DNA from: Phoronis australis
Taxonomy: Eukaryota > Phoronida > Phoronidae
Direction: 5' to 3'
Assembly: GCA_002633005.1 (NCBI GenBank)
Contig: NMRA01000104.1
Coordinates: 268,070 to 332,069 of the forward strand
Length of the DNA stretch: 64,000 nucleotides
Shown in pieces: positions 38,601 to 50,600 of the stretch (within the stretch, counting starts at the first letter, position 1; the number at the start of each line of letters is the position of its first letter). The position numbers and the translations under genes are program-made. Below the pieces are notes generated by a model. It searched no databases. It had not been told where the DNA came from and saw nothing but the letters and a program-made list of their open reading frames with translations.

Positions 38601-41600
38601 GCAGGTTACAGTGACCTGATATCACTGCATTTTGCAGTTGAGACCTGGTCATACTCTAAAGCTTGGTAGTAAGACTAAAAGTTATCCAGCTCACCACCCC
38701 TTTTGTTCTTCTACAGTCACTTCTTTTAGTGAACGATTGGATTAATTACCCTGTAGGTGGCTCTCAAATCAATCCAGCTAACCATTGCTGGTGGTACTCT
38801 CAGTTGTTTCCTACGGCACTCATAAAAGAGACAGGTTCCTATGTCCCAGTCTAAAATGAAAAACCAAAATCCTTACTCAATTTAAGTGAAAATTAATATA
38901 AAAGGCTCTAACAACACAGTTAAAACCAACAAATCTTAATTTGGCAACATTAATAAAGGGTCATAGCACTTTGCTGAAAAAAACATATTTGTAATTTTGT
39001 GCAATACAAGTTGCTTGGAAATTCACTTTTAGCCCAGGGCAAATCAAAAAGGATTGTAAGTGACTGACATGTGATCTGCCACGAGTACCATGTGACAGAC
39101 ATGTAACCAGTAACTAGCATCAACTCATAACGATACAAGGGGGGAGGGGGCGACCAGTGAAAACTGTTTGCCTAACTCAAAAGGCACCCTTAAATCCACC
39201 AGATCTAAGCCATGACACAAGTATTAAAATTGATGCACATTTGCTATAACAAATGGACTTTTTGATAACATATTTAACAGTTCTAAATAAAGGTGTCATG
39301 TCAAAAATTATGGATAAATGCCAGACCACTATTAATCTTCATAGAGAAAAAACACTCTCTGAGAAGACAGGACATCAAGTTGAAACCAAACAAAATGTTT
39401 CACAATAAAGTTCGTTCATAGCAATGACCACAGTTGACAGTCTGTACCTGACCAGGTGACCACAGAGCACTTCCTTTCTCCAGCACCAAATGAAAACCCT
39501 TTCGTGTCAGCCAGTTTATTCATCCAGGTATTAAACTTCTTCAAGCAAAGTGACAATGGTATACCTTCATCCACCTGCTCCTGACATCAAATAAGCAACA
39601 CAGAGGAACGAATCAATATTAAAGGCAATACCAATATTGCACGAAACTTTTTGCTAAACCGATGCCCTGAGAATTACAGTAATTTTTTGAAAGTTCGAAA
39701 GCATTAAAATGACTTGATTGTTTTTGGTATGTAATAGATTAATGTAGTTTAAAATTTGCATCTTAGTTATTGAATTGAGAGAAGATTTTCTTTTCAAGCA
39801 GCTGTAAATGAGCCTTAATAATATGTTAATAACTAGTGATTATAATATGTTATAACTAGAGATTATAATATGTTAATAACTAGTGATTATAATATGTTAA
39901 TAACTAGTGATTATAATATTTTGATAACTAGTGATTTATACAATTTACAACTGAAAATAAATTAGTCTCAACCTGTTCCATACTGAAATTAGAGGTGACA
40001 CTTTAGGCTTGTAAAGTACTAGGACTTTGTTAGTACTCCAGATCATACTCAGTTAGCTGGCTTGTCAGGGCAGGTCGTTTTATGAACAGAACATATCCAC
40101 AAGAACAACCACTTCATGATATGCCTAGAAATCACTTCTTATTTGAGTAAGGAGCAAGTTGAAACTTATATAATCCGTCAAATTTTTTAAACCAGAATAT
40201 AGCTAACAGCAAGCCTTACCTTCAGTTGTAAACACAGTGCATGACATTTCACAGTTTAATAACATAGTGACAATTATGTGATAAACAGCTCAATAAGAAA
40301 GGGTCATACTTGAGTTATTCCCGTCAAGTTGGTGCAGAAGTCACTCAAAGTAGGGTTGCCAACAGGCTGTACATAGTAATGAAACTCCTCCTCAATACTG
40401 CCCGTCTCTGTGTTGAGTAAGACAGCTGGAAATTCGACTGAAATGAAGAAGTTTAAAGATGAAATGTAACCAGTCAGATGACAGTGTCCTTTTGTTCAAG
40501 ATTCCACAAACCGTATTCGCTGTAATAACCGCCCAGGGCGCTTAGAAAAGTTCGTTTCGGGGGGGGGGCGCTTATTATAACCCAAGGCCATTGAAACCTG
40601 GTATCCAAAACGGGTGAAATCGGAAGCTAAGATTCATTATATTTACGCTCTTTGACGTATCTATAATCTATGAAAGACTTTCTACAAAACCGTGGTGCAT
40701 TGCTATCAAACTTTGCTGCTAAATTACGATCATTTTACAGAAAATTGTGCTGAAATCCCAGGGCAAAAACTCGCCGACTGTCTACCTCGCAATCGTCGAT
40801 ATGGCGACTTGAATGCTTGAATAAAAATACAGTTTCGACTCAAGCAAATTACCAGAAATCTTCCTTAAGTTTTCCAAGTTTGGTGTCCCTAAGAGTTTTA
40901 AATTCCCATGGAGTCGGGATCACGGCAGGTTTAAGTACAAATCTATGCTGATATCGTGCCATCTACATGTATGATCGGCAACATGAGAAAAATGTCTGGA
41001 TGAACACACATGTTGTTGTCACGTGACGTTTGTTTTGAAGTTGTCTGCGTTTGTGAGAAAGCTAGCGCGTGCGTGTCACCAGAGTTCATTTGCCAGAGCA
41101 AAGACCATCTTTTGGCCAGAGCCATGCAATCTAACGAGCTAGATGTGCATTGTATCTAAAGAAATTTGCACAAGCAGTAGGCCTAAACCAGAGCGTGTTT
41201 CATTCAGCACTTGCCGGTCTCATGTGCTAAAAATGTTCAACATTTTTCTCGGTAAGGCCATATTAGTAGCCGTGTGGCTGGATGCGTACGTGACTATCTG
41301 ACAGTTATTTTTCGGTGTAAGGGTGTGTAAAAATTCACTGTCAGTGGTTATTTTATCGGATATTTGGCTTCAAAACACCAATTATGATTAATCAAACAAT
41401 TCATTTTAAAAATAACGCAAACATTTTGTATAGTATCAGAAACTGTCGGAAATTAATGCCAATATTCATTTCTTGCCGATGCTATGCTACCCGTTTCATG
41501 AATGGATAGTTCCCGACTAATGCCTTTGATGACAGGTTCATGTATGTACAGTAGTGCGCGCTTCCTGGCCACGTGCTTTTAACACTGGCCAAGCTGTTTA

Positions 41601-44574
41601 TTAGTCTTCGATTCGTGGTTTTCACGTGTAGGCCTACAAAGAAATTTGGATGCCTGTTGAAAGCGGGAAATATCTACAAGGCAATCCCCTAGACAAGTAC
41701 ACTAAACTTCTGTTCTGAAAGGCCAGACCATTGGTACTCGCAATATCAGCAGAACTTTTGTGTTCGTTTTGAGGCATAGCGGAAATTTGAAGAGTATAGT
41801 CACAGTTGAATACCGACATAACCGCGAGGCTCATGGTCTACAAATTCTGCGCAAAATGATTTTTTTCAAGACTGTCGGATAGTATTGATAATTTGAAGAC
41901 GTTACTGTAGAATTTTAAGACTGTAGGTAAGGCATTTTTCGTACGTGCACGTTCATGGACTGGGCGCTTATTTTAGCAAAGTCTGAAAACGCGTGGGGGG
42001 GCGCTTATAGAGGTATGGGCAGTTATTACAGCGAATACAGTAGTATAGTTAATATTGGGAAATACTTACATCTTTTACCAGACACTGTTAGTTTTATGTC
42101 CACATTGTTAACTGTACACATTACATAAACAGTTACATACAAAACAGAGAATTCCTGGCATCCTAAAATATGCAAAAATATCCTGAAATATGGATGAAAG
42201 TTGGGAACTAGTGGTGGAAATTTTTGATTTTTTTTGCAAATCATGGAAACAATGTCACAGTTGAATCTAATTACATAATGTATAATGAATGGATGTCAGC
42301 ACAAATCACATTCTTACTGCCATCACATGGTCCAGCTAGCGAGTGCTATAAGAAAAACATCATCAGATGATTTTGCCATTACTTTCTAATAAAACAATTT
42401 CCTAGTGCTGTATATTTCATAGTATTTTTGTATATATTTAGAACACCCTGTACATTGTGACGTGATAGATTTTCACCATATCTTGAAAGCATATTTTGAA
42501 TGTCAAGTCAATACTAATTCCACAAATGTTGTAGAAGACATGTAGAGTAACAATCTAAACACAGAGAAATTCCAACAGTGCTTTTTAACAGTATTTCAAG
42601 GACTACTAAAAATAAGCAACTTACTGATTTCATTTGATGTATTTTGTTTCTTTTCCCAGCAAGTAGACTCAAAGTCAACAACCAACAGGTATGCAAATAC
42701 CTGTGCTGTAAAGAGACAACAAAACATGCTGTGTTGATACAATCTTGGTAAATGTAAAAACTGATCGCACAGTACATACAATTAACAGACGATTTAACAT
42801 TCTAAGACTCATACTAACAGCAGATACTAGTCACTAAGTTAGGAAATTACTACAATTATTCATGAAAGCAAAGGGCTTGCAGAACTTGCAAATGATTTCA
42901 AGTTACTCCCTTCTATAACAACTGGGCTGAAAACACGGAGTTTAGTCTACATGAACTCTATATGAAATGTCTAAGAACACGCATGCACACATGCACAAGG
43001 AAACCATGTATACAAGGGAAAGAAAGTCTAGAGCGACACAAATGGCGTGTACTTAACAGCAGTGGAAAATGACGAATAGGGACATTTGGATTGAAAGATG
43101 GATGAACCGGGCAAATGTCCGCCAAGACACCCCAGATTGGCCATAATGTGGCCTTTTTTCTAATTGAACAGAACCTGAGTATATTGCGAACTCAGTGACT
43201 GCCACTTAACCACTGCAGACCCAAAATTCTGCCAAAACAAAATCTGAAGTCGCATCATGTCACGAAATCGAGCCCCGCAGGATTTTGACATTTACCAGAT
43301 TTTTTACGCTTATTCTGCTCATTTGCTGACTTCAACCTCCGCTTTCTGACAAGTCCCAGTTCACTGAAAAGAATGAATAATATTCTGTTCAACACATTGT
43401 TACATTACTTCAATCCAACACAAGAATTTCTCCCAATCGAGAAAACAAAAGTTTCTCTTGATCTGGAGTAATTCTCCAAATTGGGGGACTGAAGATCACA
43501 AAGTTTCTAGGGAAAACACATTCAATCAGGAAAATTCAAGTTTGGGACCATTGAAAAGAGTGCAAAGAATACCAGGATTCAGGTTTATTCGTTTTGACAG
43601 GCTGATTACCTCTTTACAGCTCTTTCTAGCTGCTAAAGACAGGGTTGTAAAACAACAACATAGAAGATAATAAAATAACATTGTACAATCAAAATCAAGT
43701 AAAAATAATTAAACCTCTCTGAACTCTTTGAAATGTCCTTTTCACCATGGCGTTGACATCGACCAAATCAACTTTTCGGTACTAACAAAAGTTAATTTTC
43801 AAGTACATGAACACAAGGGATATTTAGGCATCTTCAAGTCAGTGAAATTCTCCTGATCTGGTGAAAGTCTCCCCACACAGTGAAATTCTTCCGATTTGAG
43901 AACCTAATCCTGTAGGCAATTATATTGCCTGTGGATGCCGTAGGTAACAGCCAGCCGCAGGGTGCTGTGCAGGAACTTGGAATCCTGCTTCATCTTAAGA
44001 TAAGGTTTGCGTGAACTTGGAATTGAATAATAATTACATTCATTTGAGCAATCAGGTGAATTCTTTTATTCTGTGTAAAATTTTCTGTATAATTATTGGC
44101 CTCTTGATCACCCATTTTCTCTTTTACCATTACTTGTGTCAAAGAAACAGAGGAATATGTGAATGGTTAAATCAAGTACAGTTGAAAATATTTTTAAAAT
44201 TTGCGATAATTTATTAACAAAATTTAATTTGATTTTTACTTTTAGTGCAACTTGTCAACATGAACATGATTATTTGAGCGAACTTGTCAAGTTTCCTCTT
44301 GTATTCTACGTTCACACATACGTTATGTTGAGTTTAAGTTCAAGTTCACACACAGCAGAGCTACGTGTAGGCTAAGCTACATGTTGCCTACTCATCTACT
44401 GCCTGCCTGCTCCTGCTATTCGGTGGGGTTCGTCTATTTAACATCAGAGCTGATCATTCAGTCTTCTGAGGTACTTTCCCAATTATTGTACCATTGCGCT
44501 ATCATGAAAAGTGGCCTCCTTACATACAGTGCTAGTTGCTTCGTAGTCATCGTGTTTTCTGTACTCTTGACCAT
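35676..44574 (-). CDS. ERI2: ERI1 exoribonuclease 2 (DEDDh exonuclease with GRF zinc finger)
   Basis: ERI2 belongs to the Eri1-like DEDDh 3'-5' exonucleases. Nine - strand exons join in frame: 44528-44574 (or only to 44550), 43296-43363, 42625-42705, 40310-40437, 39448-39580, 38750-38850, 37231-37312, 36718-36800 and 35676-36491 (TAG). Starting at the ATG at 44548-44550 they total 1515 nt, 504 codons plus stop. The start MTTKQLAL-ELGLVRK aligns position for position with the vertebrate ERI2 N-terminus, which favours that ATG. In-frame ATGs at 44572-44574 and 44641-44643 remain possible. All junctions are GT-AG with matching phase. The protein is shorter than the human one (about 690 residues) because the linker between exonuclease and zinc finger is short. 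Confidence 0.92.
35793..35930 (-). other. ERI2: ERI2 GRF-type zinc finger
   Basis: Near residues 420-465 the last exon encodes CNCGRRTHKKF, then GRCFYSCPHGW and GCGFFKWE, the Cys-rich pattern of GRF zinc fingers, which bind single-stranded nucleic acid in several repair proteins. The finger at the C-terminus of an Eri1-like nuclease is the signature combination of ERI2. The 250 or so residues before it are Ser/Thr/Lys-rich and probably disordered. Confidence 0.9.
37065..37142. ncRNA. 78-base hairpin in ERI2 intron (miRNA-like fold or tiny MITE)
   Basis: The arms 37065-37095 and 37112-37142 pair over 31 positions with only three mismatches (two would be G-U wobbles on one strand), leaving a 16-base loop. 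The outer stem is CAAACATTTTTAAGTC on one side and its complement on the other. It lies between the ERI2 exons at 36718-36800 and 37231-37312. The size fits a miRNA precursor, but a very short palindromic transposon would look the same. I recognise no known miRNA seed. Confidence 0.4.
39818..39944. repeat. 24-bp tandem repeat in ERI2 intron
   Basis: About five units of TAATAACTAGTGATTATAAT + ATGT, with single-base changes, lie in the intron between the exons at 39448-39580 and 40310-40437. Strongly AT-rich, no other content. Confidence 0.9.
40511..42040. mobile_element. Non-autonomous DNA transposon with 24-bp terminal inverted repeats
   Basis: The left end CCGTATTCGCTGTAATAACC + GCCC (40511-40534) and the reverse complement of the right end (42017-42040) agree at 22 of 24 positions. 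Just inside both ends are poly-G tracts followed by GCGCTTAT. The 1.53-kb interior has no transposase-like open frame. The element sits inside the ERI2 intron between 40437 and 42625. No target-site duplication is obvious; a TA dinucleotide lies just outside the right end only. Confidence 0.8.
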
Positions 44575-44887
44575 TCCTCCTTCATGAAATCTCTGTTTCT
44601 CATGTTTCTGTTTGTTTGAAAGTCGCGCTGCCAGCGGAAGCACTTCGAAAAGGGGGAATGTTGTATTTGAATAATTTTTTTCTTATATTTTTATTTATGG
44701 TTAAAAGCTTTTATATTACACTTTTTGGTGCAGTTATAGTCTTAGTGTTTTATTTTATTTTAAAAAATAATTGTTATATTTTTTTAAACAAGGATTTTAC
44801 TTTAGGATCTGGTTGAGCACAACAAACTTTCTTGACCCACTTATACATATCACGTTACAGCTCGCGAAATCTCGCAACATATCCATA
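44575..44887. promoter_or_regulatory. Bidirectional ERI2/GGA promoter region
   Basis: Only 313 bases separate the ERI2 upstream ATG and the GGA ATG, which face away from each other. The sequence GCTCGCGAAATCTCGC at about 44859-44874, just before the GGA start, resembles the TCTCGCGAGA element common in divergent and housekeeping promoters. The middle (about 44660-44815) is AT-rich and encodes nothing recognisable despite a 66-codon hydrophobic open frame. No TATA box is convincingly placed. Confidence 0.6.
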
Positions 44888-47635
44888 ATGGCCGATTTAG
44901 AGGAGGAAGCTTTAGAGACGCTTCTTCGTGAGTAATGTACTTTTTAAGTGGTGCATGATTATGTTGCATGGGAAGCATAGAACCAGATAATTTAATGCAG
45001 TTACCTCTAATCTGTTTTGAATCCAGTTTTATGCTGTTTTACATTGAATTCGGAGAATCAAAACTGTTCACTTCCGCCTACACACAACTACACGGGCGAC
45101 ACGTCCGCCGACACCACCGCCACGACATAATCTCCAAGTGAACCTAAGTTCCAATGAAGTTCATTTCTTGAAACATGTGTCGATGTGGTGATTGTCACTG
45201 GAGTGATACACTGGGACTGGGACACCCGTCGAATGTAGTATTGCTTGTGGCACTGGTCCCTGATTCTGAGAACCAGTGACAGTGTCAGTGATGAGAAATC
45301 CCGTCATCGAAGACTGACCGAGAGTTGACACCGTCTCAACTGGCCGCAGTGTAGATAATAGTCATCCCATGGGCCCTCCATACACTGGGAGCTTTTTAGA
45401 GAATTATGCCTCACATTGATCAAACCATCTACATCACACCTTTTGTGCAAGAGAGAGGGACAACAATTACATGCTGTTGATGTCTTTAATTGTTCTGAGC
45501 TCAAACAAATACTTCCACAATCAAAATTTTTTTGAACATCCCTTTGCTCAGTTGCCCAAATCAGCAACTGGCCGTTTTGCACTGCTTGCACTAGCAGATA
45601 TGATGCCATATTGGCCCTATTCCCCTATGTGATGCAAAATTACCCTCACCAGATCCAAAAATTTCCCTCCAATGATAATAAAATTCTCCTCAGGGTTAGA
45701 ATCACTTAAGTGCAAAACATTAGTTTTGGTTACTGGAGGCACTTGGACCAGGGTAGGCATTTTACCCTTAACCAAAAAATCCCCTCTCAGAAGGTACAGG
45801 CACCTTTTCCCTCGGGTAACTGAAGTCCTGAATAGTTGCTTAGATGATTGACTTCAGTGCCAAGGGTCATGTGTTCTATTCCTGGCTGGACCTGCTGACA
45901 AAATTGGCATTAGTTGTAGAAATGTTGAACTCATGACCAGTGGTAATGACAACCTCTGCTCCATGCAGAAAATTAGAGTCCCAAATTTGAGAAATTATCT
46001 AAAGTAGTGATGCTTATAAATCGGCAGGAGACAGTCCACATGTAGTTCTTATTCACCTGTGCCCCTGGATCCCATGTTCTGTTTGACTGTCCTAGTCAAT
46101 GGCACTCTCAACTCAAGTTTCTGCAAAAAATTAACGTTCACAAAGGTCATATCACCACTTTTGACGTAATTTTACAGTGGGTTCATGAGTTAAGATGGCA
46201 AGGGTTTCTGTTGATTGTAAGTGTTCTGAGTCCTGTAGTTAGGGTTCTGTTACCATCCCAGGCCCTCTATCGTTGCCATTTGGTAAGTTTATATTTATGT
46301 GTGTTATTTTGTTTGAACTACAGCTGTGCCTGTTGCGACTATCCGTTACTTGATATGTTTTGATGCTAATGGCACAAAACAAGAGTAAAATTGTTATATA
46401 CAAAGCATATATACCAGACTTTCTGCAGACAACTTGATGAGTGTCCTTATGAAAAATCTTCAACATATTTGTGATAGGGTCTGAACCAAGTCTTTACGGA
46501 TCAAACAACCTGCTTATTGCCTTTTTTCAGCTTGTTGGTGCACATGTACTTACTTGCCATTTTGCATTGTGTTTGCAATGTGACAATCAGAAATAAATTC
46601 AAGTATTGTCTATTTAAAACATCCCCACCATCCAGTAATTGATTCAACTGGTTAGTCCTTTATGTGTCAAGCAATGATCGTCATTTGTTATACATATTCC
46701 ATATGACAAAACTTGATTGTAATTTCTCATGACAAGTTCACATCACCTCTTTGTTGTTGTTTTGGCTAAATTCTTGTGTGAATTTCAGATGAAGCCTGCA
46801 ACCCAGCTAAGCGGGAGCAGGAGAGTGAAGTGATTTCTGCCTTTTGCACTCAAGTTAACAAGGAGCTAGAAGGACCACAGATTGCCATTCGACTGATCGC
46901 TCATAAAATCCAGTCTCCACAAGAGAGAGAAGCTCTTTACACTTTAAATGTTAGTGTGAATACTATCTGAAACAATTGATTGTGTGAACTTCAAAATTGC
47001 GCTAATCAGTTTTACACCTATTTCATATAAACCAGCTTCATAGTTTAAATTTCCATGTTTGTGACTAAAAATGGAACTTTTTGTTGTAATTATTGGCTTC
47101 CGGTTATTGGATGCTTGTATTAGAGATTCCTACTTATAATTGTTTCTCATGTAAAGATGTACCATTGTTCTATTAATTGCATATTGTTATTGCAGGTCCT
47201 TGAAGCCTGTGTAAAAAACTGTGGCCGACGCTTCCACCAAGAGATTGGAAAGTTTCGGTTTCTAAACGAAATGATAAAATTAGTTTCACCAAAGGTTTGT
47301 ATTGAAATGCTTTGATTTGGTGTCATTGTGTGTCAGTAGTCTGAACGGTCAGACAAAAGTCACTTCCATTATGACGTTTATCATGTCGTTTATTATGACG
47401 CTCATTATTTGAACCACCATTGCTACATAAATGGCTGTAAGAAGTGTGTAATACTGTGAAATTGCTGATTTTTTTCCAGTATCTTGGAAACCAAACGACA
47501 GAGAAGGTTAAAATGAAAACAATACAACTGCTGTTTTCCTGGTCAACTGGATTGAAACATGAGACAAAGATAAACGAGGCCTATCAAATGCTAAAGAAAC
47601 AGGCTATCGTAAAACAGGACCCTGTCTTAACCGAT
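44888..47635 (+). other. GGA: GGA VHS domain exons
   Basis: Exons 1 to 4 (about residues 1-152) encode the VHS domain, which reads DxxLL-type signals in cargo receptors such as mannose-6-phosphate receptors. RLIAHKIQSPQE in exon 2, GRRFHQEIGKFRFLNEMIK in exon 3 and YLGNQTTEKVK and EAYQMLKKQ in exon 4 are near-identical to vertebrate GGAs. The exon 2 donor is GTTAGT, slightly off consensus, but phase and homology require it. Confidence 0.94.
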
Positions 47636-50600
47636 GTATGTATCATCCAGGCAACTTATCGTAGGATTATTTTGTGAAGTTATGCTTAACACTTTATGTG
47701 CAGTATATTAAATTCTCTAAAATGTGTATGAGTTTTGCAATTCAAACAATTGTAGTGACTATTATTAGTCCGCATTTGAATAATTGAGAATTGGTAAACG
47801 TCGATTACTGCCCTTTTCCATTTTCATGTGTCAATAATGTTCTCTTTATAGCTGAAGTTCAATTTTGAATGAACAATATGTTGCTGCAAACATCATTTCT
47901 TAGCCTATCATTCAACTGTTTGTGTTTTTCAGACTTTGGAGCCTCCTCCACCTCCAAGGGAAGATACATTATTTACTGATGAAGAAAAATCTAAAGTTTG
48001 TATTTCAATGTGTTGAAATGGGTATTTCTTGTTTGACATTCATTGATTGGTGTGTAGAGAGGAATGGGGGAGAGGGGTGTAATTCCTGAACGGGAACATT
48101 TGACTTTTTGTGGTGGTAAAATTAAGTTTTCTACAAATGTTTAGCCTTTAAAATTGAAGTGTTGTTTCATTATGCTGTGCAATGGTTAGGTTTGTTGTGC
48201 TATTCATCCTTGTTAACTTCAAACAAAGTTTAGCGTGAAGCAAATGTTATATTTTGGGACAGACCATTCAGTCCGTATCTGATAACTGTAAGATGTTACT
48301 GTGACAACCTCTGTGAGATAACATATCTGACAGCGAAATCATTGTAGTGACACTCATCAGGAGTTATGGTCCAAACAAGTCTGTCTAAACAAGTCTGTGA
48401 CTTTCATTTGCTAATTTTTTGAGTTGGTGAAAATTGCCAGGTTAGGTCCAGTTTAGCTCACAAATAATTTGTTTTCATGTTGGTGTTGCTACTGTCCTTG
48501 GACAACATTGATACTTTAAAATTTGATTTTGCTCGTCAGAAATAGGTACTTCACATTTGGACATTTTCCTGAAATTTATATTAAGAATGGTGGGTCTACA
48601 AAGTTATTACCTTCATTGTCCCAAGTTACAAAACGTTGTATTCAAGGAAGAAATTTAAAAAAAGATATGCATAGCCTGGTGTTGTGATTTCTTTGAGTGA
48701 ACACGGTCATCTGTGTTGCTTTTCTGCAGCATGGGATCAATACATAGTGTTTATCTATTGTCTTTTGATTTATGTCAGGAATTTCAAGGAATTTCAGGAA
48801 TTTCTAGGTATTTTTATTTGGTGTCCTACACTTCCAATAATCCAACTCTGTGCTAGCGCCTCCTTTTGTCACGAACGAATAACTCTCTTTCTGTATAACA
48901 GTTATTATGTCAGTGTAAATTGACTAGCTCACTGTATACCTTTCACCACAACTGTTGATACAGTAACTGGACTAAAGCTCAATGTATATTTTCCATTACT
49001 ATGATTATATTGTTTACTGTGTCTAGACTTGTTGTTATCCTTCCATCATTTCAGCTGTTGGCGAGACTGTTGAAAAGTAAGCACCCTGAAGACCTACAGG
49101 CTGCCAACAGACTCATCAAGAATATGGTCAAGCAGGTTAGTCCCAGTTATCTGACTCTGGTTTACCCTTACTACTCAGCTGATCTGTAACACTTCGTATT
49201 ATGCTGATGGTGTCCTTGTTTGTGCCAGTGCTGACAACACAAAGTTATGGAGGCTATAAAGCCGCATCCTTGTTCCGCGACTGATGACCTGAACAACCCA
49301 TTCAGTGTTCGGTAAAGAATGAAATGGAATGTTTACTTGTTTTTCTAGGACGCTGAAAAACAGGAAAAAGTAAACAAACGTGTCAACGAGCTTGAGACTG
49401 TTAAAAACAATATCAAGTTACTTGAGGAGATGTTGAGCCATTATAAAAGTGACTCTTGCTCCCAGTCAGATCTAGACATTATGAAGGTGAGTAGACAGAT
49501 GTTAAGCCATTATAATAGTAACTCTTTCTCCATTTTGTATTTGCAGCTGTTGCTCAGTATTTAACATGCCATGAAAATTTAAATATTCAATAATGAGCGT
49601 TGTGTAACAAACTATGCATTTGGTATTGAACAAAGGCTACCTTGAATTATAATAAAGTATACAATTTTCATTATTGATAAAATTAAATCCTGAATTATTA
49701 AACTAAACAATATTCACTGTTGACCAAACTTAAGACTAACTAGTAAGTAATAAACTTAACAATGTTCATTACTGAACAGAGATGAAGTGCCTAAATTGCA
49801 TGCAATGTTCATTATTGAACAAAGACTAACTAACTTGAATTATAATTAGCTAATTCTGTTTAGTCTTCGTTCATTGACTTCTGTGATTGATTTTGTAGGA
49901 ATTGTTTGATTCGTTGGAAAAGCATCGACCCAAGTTATTCCGGCTAGCTAGTGATACTGATGAACAAGAGACTGAGGCAATGAGTGAGTTTTGTTGGCCA
50001 TAAACCAATAGTTTAGTTTTGTTGGACATCAACCAATAGTTAAGTTTTGTTGGACATCAACCAACAGTTTAGTTTTGTTGGTCAACCAATAATTTGGTTT
50101 TAATGATGATCAACCAGCGGTTTAGTTTTGTTGGCCACCAACCAGCAGTTTAGGTTTTGTTGGCCACCAACCAGCAGTTTAAGTTTTGTTTACCATCAAC
50201 CAACAGCTTTGTTTTGTTGGCCATCAACCAACAATTTAGTTTTGTTGGCCGTCTACCAGCAGTTTAGTTTTGTTAGCCATCAACCTACAGTTTAGTTTTG
50301 TTGGCAATCAGTTTCCAGTTTTGTTAAACTACCTTTAACTTTGAAGTATAGTTGCTACCAAGTTTAAGAGATTGTTCAACAGTCTCCGATTAGTGTAAAG
50401 CATATCCCTCATGAGCCATCAAACTCATTAGGCTGACTTCAAGCTCTCATTTTTTCACAATGAACAGATGAGTCTTTCAACTCAACCCGGATGCGTGGCT
50501 AGTCTATCGCACATATGGCTGGTAATCATTTACAGTTTAGTTGTCTGAAGCAGCACAGGTTTCAGTTTCTTGTTGAAGTAAATAACAAGGAGTGTAGTAG

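Larger units (their letters stand above)
36718..42705 (-). other. ERI2: ERI2 exonuclease domain exons
   Basis: The catalytic motifs are all present: Exo I VVDFESTCW (Asp and Glu) in the exon at 42625-42705; Exo II around TWSDWDIGTC, split between 39448-39580 and 38750-38850; Exo III, whose His is in REHSG at the end of 37231-37312 and whose Asp is in IIDARNT at the start of 36718-36800. The family's LDDSRN reads IIDARN here, so the first of two adjacent Asp is lost but the Asp five residues after the His is kept. WIDLRATYR and ERKPNGLNGALQDLGIEF match vertebrate ERI2. The nuclease should be active. Confidence 0.93.

Noticed and set aside
44616-44816. 66-codon hydrophobic open frame between ERI2 and GGA, looking like a small membrane protein
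   Set aside because: The hydrophobicity comes from T-rich codons (Phe, Leu, Ile); it starts inside the divergent promoter and has no recognisable homologue.
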